Program-made: the position numbers and the translations under genes
Assembly: GCA_934630515.1 (NCBI GenBank)
Contig: CAKTVV010000008.1
Location: forward strand, 46,390 to 110,389
Reading direction: 5' to 3'
Origin: an uncultured Eubacteriales bacterium
GTDB lineage: Bacteria; Bacillota; Clostridia; Oscillospirales; Acutalibacteraceae
Length of the DNA stretch: 64,000 bases
Notes under the pieces: generated by a model
Databases searched by the model: none
The model's input: the letters and a program-made list of their open reading frames with translations, nothing else
What the model was told of the DNA's origin: nothing
Part shown: positions 58,835 through 64,000 of the stretch, in pieces
How positions within the stretch are numbered: position 1 is the first letter of the stretch
Layout: each line of letters begins with the position of its first letter

Positions 58835-60394
58835 TCAGCGGCTGTATACCCGCAGGTCAAAAATCCGGTCTTGGATGGTGGAGCGCTGCCAGCGAATGGC
58901 TACCGGTACGTTGCCGCACAAGGGTGCGGCGGCGGAAACGCATAGCACCGGTTCGTTGTTGCTGTAAAGAACTATGCCTTTACAGTTCCATTGCATTCCC
59001 CACGGTGTGTGGATGGATACCGGCGGCAGTGTTTCGTACCGCCCCAGCGATACGCCGTTTTCGGTCAGATGGACGTAGCGCCCGCCGCCGGTGAACCGCA
59101 CCGACAGCGGTCCAAGACATACCTCGGTATAGGTGCCGTCAAAGTCGTCCCGGTGCTCCCGGTCGTTGGCGGTCATGTGGACGAATTCCATCCATCCGAC
59201 AGCTCCCACCGGGCAAGGCTTGCGGGATACGGCTTGTCCGGCGGGCTCCCGGAAACAGGCGTAAAACTCATGCTGCTGCGGCTTGAGTGCCGCTGCCGGT
59301 TCTGCTTCCCACAGCTCCGGATCGGAAAAGTTATCGGTGAACACCTCCGGCAGCCCGGCGGAGCGATCCAGCGGACGCCCCTCCACGAATACGATGACGG
59401 CGGCGGAGAAACGCCCGTCCAGCGTGAGGGCAAAGACCTGGGTCGTGCCCGCCCGATGGCCGGTCACGACGCCGTAATCGTCCACCTCCGCCACCTCCGG
59501 GTAGCTGCTGCTCCAGAGGATGGTGGGAACGGTGGCGTGCGCCGGCTCTGCGGCTGCGTGAAGGGTTTTGCCTTCACAGGGACGCAGCGTCAGGGTGGTG
59601 GGCAGATTGTGGACAATACCGGTCACCGGCACCCGTTCCAGCTGTAAACCGGCGGAGTCATTCAGCGCCTGTACCTCCGGCAGTATGGCTCGGGCAAACG
59701 CCTCCGCCAGCTTGCGGTTTCCGCTGGGGCGGGGGTGACCGTCGTCTACCGGCTCGTCACCCAGCTGCCGGTCAATGCGGATGCGCCCGGCGGACAGATC
59801 CACGATATGCAGCCGATGTCCGGTGCGCCGGGTGTAGGCGTCGGCGTCCAAGGTCAGCAGGAATTCCGCCAGGGACGGAACCCCCTCCGCAGGGGATATA
59901 CCAAACCGCTCCCGGTTGACTGCCGCATAGACGGATGCTTGCGGGTTGAGGGCGTAGATAGCCTCCAGCAGCTGCATATACCGTTCATTGATATGCGGCA
60001 GATCCAGTTTTTGATTGAAATCGTTGGCGCCGATATACAATAGCACGATGTCTGCCATTGCCACCGCCTCGGCGGTGGTCATACCGCCGTCGGTGCCGCC
60101 GCTACTGACGAACACATCGCGCTGCACCAAATCGCCGCCGGTCTGCGCCAAAACCGCCCGCAGAGAACTGCCGGGCTGGCAGGCGCTGTCGCCGATCACA
60201 TAGCCGCAATAGCCGCCGTGTCGGGTGTAGCGCTCTGGCAGACGGATATCTCCGGCTTTTTGCCCGCCGATGAAAGCAAAATCGGTGCCTTCCATATAGA
60301 GCTGTCGAAACAGGTCGTAGCGATAGGCGCTGCCGTTGCCGTCTCCCTCGGTGAGAGAGTCACCCAGCGGACAGATGTACACAGTCTTTCCCAT
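58835..60394 (-). CDS. SGNH hydrolase with Ig-like (BIG2) domain
   Basis: 519 residues. N-terminal SGNH domain: PLGDSLTEGDGNG (Ser near residue 13), HGGYCGYVIGD, YIGANDFN and DDGHPRPSGNRKLAEAF with the catalytic Asp/His. A central bacterial Ig-like group 2 domain follows (TLRPCEGKTLHAAAEPAHAT, ILWSSSYPEVAEVDDYGVV). The C-terminal 170 residues are a beta-rich domain without a recognised family. There is no signal peptide, unusual for an Ig-like domain. The start overlaps the PPTase stop (TAATG), so the two are translationally coupled. Confidence 0.8.
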   Translation of the reverse strand: MGKTVYICPLGDSLTEGDGNGSAYRYDLFRQLYMEGTDFAFIGGQKAGDIRLPERYTRHGGYCGYVIGDSACQPGSSLRAVLAQTGGDLVQRDVFVSSGGTDGGMTTAEAVAMADIVLLYIGANDFNQKLDLPHINERYMQLLEAIYALNPQASVYAAVNRERFGISPAEGVPSLAEFLLTLDADAYTRRTGHRLHIVDLSAGRIRIDRQLGDEPVDDGHPRPSGNRKLAEAFARAILPEVQALNDSAGLQLERVPVTGIVHNLPTTLTLRPCEGKTLHAAAEPAHATVPTILWSSSYPEVAEVDDYGVVTGHRAGTTQVFALTLDGRFSAAVIVFVEGRPLDRSAGLPEVFTDNFSDPELWEAEPAAALKPQQHEFYACFREPAGQAVSRKPCPVGAVGWMEFVHMTANDREHRDDFDGTYTEVCLGPLSVRFTGGGRYVHLTENGVSLGRYETLPPVSIHTPWGMQWNCKGIVLYSNNEPVLCVSAAAPLCGNVPVAIRWQRSTIQDRIFDLRVYSR

Positions 60395-61041
60395 TATTGC
60401 TCCTCCTCAAATGCCTGTAACAGGGCAGGAATTTCCACGGTATGCGGAACGAGCGGCGGCAGGGGGGCGTCACCGCAGGCGGCGAGGGCGATGCCCGCCA
60501 GCTCCGTCGCCTGCCAGTAGCAGGCGGTGGCGGTATCGTAGCCCGTCGGGGGCAGCGGCACCGTAAAGCTGCTCATAGGCAGCACCAGCCCGAAGCCGGT
60601 ATATTTGAGATAGGCTTCCTTCATTGCCCATAGCCGGGCGAAGCGCTGCTCCGGATCGGCGGACAGCCATGCCTGCTCGGATGGGGTGAAGCACCGCCGG
60701 GCTACCCGAGGACGGCTGCCGTCGATCGGCTGGGCATCCAGCCCCACGGGAGCGGCGGCGGTCAGCAGGAAGACGAACCGACCGGTATGACTCAGGCTGA
60801 AATGCGCCGATTTGTCCGGCAGGTAGGGCTTGCCGTGTGCGCCGTGCGCCACAAGGGGCGGACGACCCGCTTGCCCGAAGCAGCGGGTCAGCAGCAGCCC
60901 GGCTGCCGCATGCTGGGCCCGGGTCTGTCCGTTTTGCTGGCGGGTGACCGCCGCCCGGCGGGCGGTATCCAGATGGGGGAGCGCTCTTGTCAGTGCGATC
61001 TCCTCCGTCAGCGGGGTGCAATCCGCCATCCACAGCGCCAT
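60394..61041 (-). CDS. 4'-phosphopantetheinyl transferase superfamily protein
   Basis: 215 residues with Sfp-type motifs: FSLSHTGRFVFLL, VGLDAQPID (Mg binding), RLWAMKEAYLKYTG (the (W/F)xxKEA block) and PLPPTGYDT near the end. It moves phosphopantetheine from CoA to a carrier protein in cytoplasm. No carrier-protein, PKS or NRPS gene is present here. ATG 61041 follows AGGGAGG by 4-5 bases; ATG 61056 lacks one, so 61041 is preferred. First gene of the operon. Confidence 0.85.
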   Translation of the reverse strand: MALWMADCTPLTEEIALTRALPHLDTARRAAVTRQQNGQTRAQHAAAGLLLTRCFGQAGRPPLVAHGAHGKPYLPDKSAHFSLSHTGRFVFLLTAAAPVGLDAQPIDGSRPRVARRCFTPSEQAWLSADPEQRFARLWAMKEAYLKYTGFGLVLPMSSFTVPLPPTGYDTATACYWQATELAGIALAACGDAPLPPLVPHTVEIPALLQAFEEEQ

Positions 61042-61067
61042 GGATCCTCCCTCCATTCTTATCCGTT

Positions 61068-61096
61068 ATCATACCATATATTTCCCGCTCCGTCAA
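61068..61096 (-). promoter_or_regulatory. Promoter of the PPTase operon
   Basis: Minus-strand TTGACG (61091-61096), 17-base spacer, TATGAT (61068-61073), 27 bases before the start codon. Confidence 0.75.
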
Positions 61097-61106
61097 TGAA
61101 AAACCC

Positions 61107-61136
61107 TTGCGCCGATCGAAGGATATATGCTATACT
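61107..61136 (+). promoter_or_regulatory. Promoter of tex
   Basis: TTGCGC (61107-61112), 18-base spacer, TATACT (61131-61136). It is divergent from the PPTase promoter, 11 bases away. Confidence 0.65.
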
Positions 61137-61174
61137 GTATGGGTGAAAATGAAAGAACAGGAGAGAACAGATCG

Positions 61175-63322
61175 ATGGATATTCAACAGACCTTAGTGGG
61201 GGAGTTTCATCTGCGTCCGGCGCAGGTGAGCAGCGTGATCCAGCTGTTGGACGACGGCAACACCATTCCCTTTATCGCCCGCTACCGGAAGGAGCAGACC
61301 GGCTCGCTGGATGATCAGGTGCTGCGGGAGCTGGCGGAGCGATTGACCTATCTGCGGAATCTGGATGAGACCCGGGAGAAATACCGGGCGGTGATCGAGG
61401 AGCAGGGCGCCTTGACAGAGGAGCTGGCGGCGGCACTGGATGGGGCGGCGACCATGACCGAGCTGGACGATCTCTACCGCCCCTACCGCCCCAAGCGCCG
61501 CACCCGGGCGACGGTCGCTAAGGAAAAGGGGTTGCAGCCGCTGGCGGATGCGCTGTATGCGCAGGAGCCGCATGGAGAGGCGCCGGAGGTGCTGGCGCAG
61601 GCATATCTCAGCGAGGCGGTTTCCACAGTGGAGGAGGCGCTGGCAGGCGCCCGGGATATCGTGGCAGAGCGGATCGCCGACGATGCGGCGGTGCGGAAGC
61701 GTCTGCGGGTGGTGTGCTTTGCCAATGGGTATCTCACGGCTAAAGCGGCGAAAGAGGAGGATAGCGTTTATCGGAATTACTACGATTTCCGGGAGCCCTT
61801 GAACAAGGTGCCGGGGCACCGGATCCTTGCCATCAACCGGGGCGAGCGGGAGGAATTTCTGCGGGTACATGTGGAGTTCGACCCGGCCCACGCCATGCGG
61901 ATCGTGGCTTCCGAGCATATACAGGCGGATTGTCCCGCCACCCCGCAGGTGCAGCAGGCGGCGGAGGATGCGTATGACCGGCTGATCTTCCCGGCGCTGG
62001 AGCGGGAGATGCGCAACACTCTGACAGAGGCGGCATCCACGGCGGCGATCCAGGTGTTTTCTACGAATCTGCGGCAGCTGCTTATGCAGCCGCCGGTTAA
62101 GGGTAAGGTGACGCTGGGGCTGGATCCCGGCTATCAGCACGGCTGCAAAACAGCGGTCATCGATGCCACCGGTAAGGTGCTGGATACCGGTATCGTATTC
62201 CCGGTGCCGCAGTTTAAGCGCATGGAGGAGGCCAAACGGGTGATCCGGGGTTTTATCCGCAAATACAATGTCGAGGTCATCGCCATCGGCAACGGCACCG
62301 CCTCCCACGAGACCGAGGTATTCGTGGCGGATCTGCTGCGGGAGATGGGGGACGGCAAGGTGGCGTATATGGTGGTCAGCGAGGCGGGAGCCTCGGTGTA
62401 TTCCGCCTCCAAGCTGGCGGCGCAGGAGTTCCCGGAGTATGACGTGAATCTGCGTTCGGCGGTTTCCATTGCCCGGCGGTTGCAGGATCCGTTGGCGGAG
62501 CTGGTAAAGATCGATCCCAAGGCCATCGGCGTGGGGCAGTATCAGCACGATCTGCCGCAGGCGCACCTTAACGAGGCGCTGGGCGGCGTGGTGGAAGCCT
62601 GCGTGAATGCGGTGGGTGTGGATGTGAACACGGCATCGGCACCGCTGCTGGAGCAGGTGGCAGGCATCAACGGAACGGTGGCGAAAAATATCGTTGCCTA
62701 TCGGGAGGAGAACGGCGCATTCACCTCCCGGGCGGCACTGAAAAAGGTGCCGAAGCTGGGACCGAAGGCGTTTGAGCAGTGCGCCGGCTTTTTGCGGGTG
62801 CCGGAGAGCCGGGATCTGCTGGATCATACGGCGGTGCACCCGGAGAGCTATGCGGCGGCGAAGGGACTGCTGGAGCTGTGCGGCAGAACGGCAAAGCAGG
62901 TCGAGGGTTTGCAGGAAACGGCGGAGAGCATCGGCTATGCAGCGCTGGCGGAGCGGCTGGGGGTAGGGGAGCCTACCCTGCGGGATATCGTGGCGGAGCT
63001 GCTGCACCCCGGACGGGATCCCCGGGATGAGCTGCCGGCGCCGCTGCTGCGCACCGATGTGCTGGGCATTGAATCCCTCAAGGCGGGGATGGAGCTGACC
63101 GGCACGGTGCGGAATGTGGTGGATTTCGGAGCGTTCGTGGATATCGGTGTCCACGAGGATGGGCTGGTGCATATCTCCCAGATCACCAACCGTTATATCA
63201 AACACCCCTCCGAGGTGCTGAAGGTGGGCGATGTGGTGACCGTATGGGTGCTGTCGGTGGATGTGGCAAAAAAGCGCATCGGATTGACGATGAAACGCCC
63301 AAAAGATACACAAAAAACTTGA
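61175..63322 (+). CDS. tex: Tex family S1 RNA-binding protein
   Basis: 715 residues in the usual Tex order: N-terminal helical core (LLDDGNTIPFIARYRKEQTG, YRPYRPKRRTRA), a YqgF/RNase H-like domain (LGLDPGYQHGCKTAVID), two helix-hairpin-helix segments (LLEQVAGINGTVAKNIV; ALKKVPKLGPKAFEQC) and a C-terminal S1 domain (GTVRNVVDFGAFVDIGVHEDGLVHI). Tex-type proteins associate with transcribing or translating RNA; their precise role is debated. ATG 61175 has AGGAGA upstream. Its last codon overlaps the -35 of the tRNA-Leu promoter. Confidence 0.95.
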   Translation: MDIQQTLVGEFHLRPAQVSSVIQLLDDGNTIPFIARYRKEQTGSLDDQVLRELAERLTYLRNLDETREKYRAVIEEQGALTEELAAALDGAATMTELDDLYRPYRPKRRTRATVAKEKGLQPLADALYAQEPHGEAPEVLAQAYLSEAVSTVEEALAGARDIVAERIADDAAVRKRLRVVCFANGYLTAKAAKEEDSVYRNYYDFREPLNKVPGHRILAINRGEREEFLRVHVEFDPAHAMRIVASEHIQADCPATPQVQQAAEDAYDRLIFPALEREMRNTLTEAASTAAIQVFSTNLRQLLMQPPVKGKVTLGLDPGYQHGCKTAVIDATGKVLDTGIVFPVPQFKRMEEAKRVIRGFIRKYNVEVIAIGNGTASHETEVFVADLLREMGDGKVAYMVVSEAGASVYSASKLAAQEFPEYDVNLRSAVSIARRLQDPLAELVKIDPKAIGVGQYQHDLPQAHLNEALGGVVEACVNAVGVDVNTASAPLLEQVAGINGTVAKNIVAYREENGAFTSRAALKKVPKLGPKAFEQCAGFLRVPESRDLLDHTAVHPESYAAAKGLLELCGRTAKQVEGLQETAESIGYAALAERLGVGEPTLRDIVAELLHPGRDPRDELPAPLLRTDVLGIESLKAGMELTGTVRNVVDFGAFVDIGVHEDGLVHISQITNRYIKHPSEVLKVGDVVTVWVLSVDVAKKRIGLTMKRPKDTQKT

Positions 63323-63347
63323 CAAATGTTTTCTTAAGGATTATTAT
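63319..63347 (+). promoter_or_regulatory. Promoter of tRNA-Leu
   Basis: TTGACA (63319-63324), 17-base spacer, TATTAT (63342-63347), overlapping the tex stop codon. Confidence 0.85.
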
Positions 63348-63380
63348 AGGGAACGGAAATTTTTACGGCTCCCTATAAAT

Positions 63381-63467
63381 GCCGCTGTGGTGGAATTGGC
63401 AGACACAAGGGACTTAAAATCCCTCGGTAGCGATACCGTACCGGTTCAAGCCCGGTCAGCGGCACCA
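63381..63467 (+). tRNA. tRNA-Leu (anticodon TAA)
   Basis: 87 bases including CCA: acceptor GCCGCTG with CAGCGGC; anticodon arm AGGGA-CTTAAAA-TCCCT with anticodon TAA, reading UUA; a long variable arm of the class II type; T loop GGTTCAAGCCC. It should be a single transcript with its own promoter and terminator. Confidence 0.97.
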
Positions 63468-63486
63468 GCATTACTCCACGATGTGG

Positions 63487-63533
63487 AACACACTTTGAAA
63501 CCCCTTGATTTTCAAGGGGTTTCAGTGTTTTTT
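63487..63533 (+). terminator. Terminator of tRNA-Leu
   Basis: TGAAACCCCTTG (63496-63507) is the exact inverse of CAAGGGGTTTCA (63513-63524), with outer CACT/AGTG pairs, followed by TTTTTT. Confidence 0.93.
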
Positions 63534-63636
63534 GCTCATCTTTCAAAATTCACTTTTGAGGGCAAACAATTTGCGGTTTTCTCGGTATAACAGGACTTGA
63601 ACCGACAATATTGCTTGAAATCGTGTCTCGAAAGGG

Positions 63637-63683
63637 AAAAAAGCGTCTTTTCTTACGAATTCAAAAACGGTAAAAGAAGACGC
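63637..63683 (-). terminator. Possible minus-strand terminator in the AT-rich tail
   Basis: GCGTCTTTTCTTAC (63643-63656) pairs with GTAAAAGAAGACGC (63670-63683) at 12 of 14 positions; the minus strand then has TTTTTT (63637-63642). No minus-strand gene is visible to the right inside the window. Confidence 0.4.
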
Positions 63684-63694
63684 ACTTCTTTTAT

Positions 63695-63976
63695 TTGAAA
63701 AACAAAATGGAACGCCGTGTTGTTGTGTTGGTAGATATTTTCACGATTCGGTGTGATAAATTAAATCAACGAATGGTTTTTGCTGCTGACGTTGCAAAAG
63801 CAGCCGGCGCAAGCGAGAAAGACTCTAAAGGATGCTGTCAAGAAATAAAAGCAATAGGGACTCTTGATAAAAAAGGATCGTGCATTTATCCTGTGGTGCC
63901 GTTCCGGCACTACGCTTATAGGAAAAAAGAAAAATCGCTCCGTGAAATAACGGACGGCGGGACAGTCAGTTTATAG
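63695..63976 (+). CDS. Doubtful short ORF in AT-rich DNA
   Basis: Up to 93 residues from TTG 63695 (89 from ATG 63707; MERRVVVLVDIFTIRCDKL). There is no SD. Base composition is AT-rich unlike the rest of the window, and the stop codon falls inside the loop of the terminator that follows, so it may be a relic or a non-coding transcript. No family recognised. Confidence 0.25.
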   Translation: MKNKMERRVVVLVDIFTIRCDKLNQRMVFAADVAKAAGASEKDSKGCCQEIKAIGTLDKKGSCIYPVVPFRHYAYRKKEKSLREITDGGTVSL

Positions 63977-63994
63977 TGGCTGCCCCGCTTTTTT
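63957..63994 (+). terminator. Intrinsic terminator at the window end
   Basis: GCGGG-A-CAG (63957-63965) pairs with CTG-C-CCCGC (63980-63988) with one mismatch, followed by TTTTTT. Confidence 0.75.
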
Positions 63995-64000
63995 CACATC

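Noticed and set aside
61193..63325. 710-codon open frame on the minus strand, antisense to tex
   Set aside because: It overlaps almost exactly a clear tex gene; composition (His, Arg, Gln rich) is typical of shadow frames in GC-rich DNA.
63387..63590. Short frame across tRNA-Leu
   Set aside because: It covers the tRNA and its terminator, so it cannot be a separate gene.

Overview
The window looks like a chromosomal segment of a GC-rich, anaerobic, endospore-forming Clostridia bacterium, probably in the Oscillospiraceae/Ruminococcaceae neighbourhood. The reasons are a forespore sigma-G gene, a SpoVAF/GerA-type germination protein, a class III (anaerobic, glycyl-radical) ribonucleotide reductase, a Gram-positive mreBCD/PBP2 cluster, ECF vitamin transporters, and large secreted proteins built from discoidin-like repeats. 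Placement below the class level is inference.

Layout. 1-5645 is the 3' part of a giant repeat protein ending in an alpha/beta-hydrolase. 5.7-8.1 kb is birA-bioY-azlC-azlD behind a near-consensus promoter. sigG follows (8.3-9.1 kb). A minus-strand block (9.1-11.5 kb) holds folT, under a tetrahydrofolate riboswitch with an SD-sequestering hairpin, then a DacF-type carboxypeptidase and a small secreted protein. 11.7-14.8 kb has a DAG-kinase-like gene and a murein-recycling pair: an HTH-sugar-kinase fusion and murQ.

14.8-29.1 kb is the accessory glycan/surface region. A four-gene minus-strand operon encodes a cytoplasmic metallophosphoesterase, a secreted SGNH esterase with discoidin-like modules, a membrane-anchored all-module protein and a membrane-anchored GH26-like enzyme. 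It is divergent from a GH42-like cytoplasmic enzyme whose promoter carries three tandem palindromes. A DUF4965 glutaminase-like gene and its divergent AraC regulator follow.

30-44.5 kb: a copper ATPase with a fused CopZ-like domain that has its own ribosome-binding site, two peptidases (pepT and M29), yitT, dus-maf, and the elongasome cluster mreB-(attenuator)-mreC-mreD-mrdA followed by a glycosyltransferase and pgeF. 44.5-50.5 kb: a SpoVAF-like gene with a candidate sigma-G promoter, recD2, comF and a second mreB-type gene. 50.6-55.7 kb: nrdD with two NrdR boxes exactly 42 bp apart, carD, a YpsA-like gene, tRNA-Gly(CCC), an alkyltransferase-like gene and a RibD-type reductase pseudogene with three frameshifts. 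55.7-61 kb: a minus-strand operon of PPTase, SGNH/Ig-like protein, HAD phosphatase, flippase and TtcA-like enzyme. The window ends with tex, tRNA-Leu(TAA) and an AT-rich, poorly coding tail.

The parts that best merit follow-up are the discoidin-module operon with its tandem-palindrome control region, the CopA/CopZ internal start, the HTH-kinase fusion and the promoter-terminator leader of carD.
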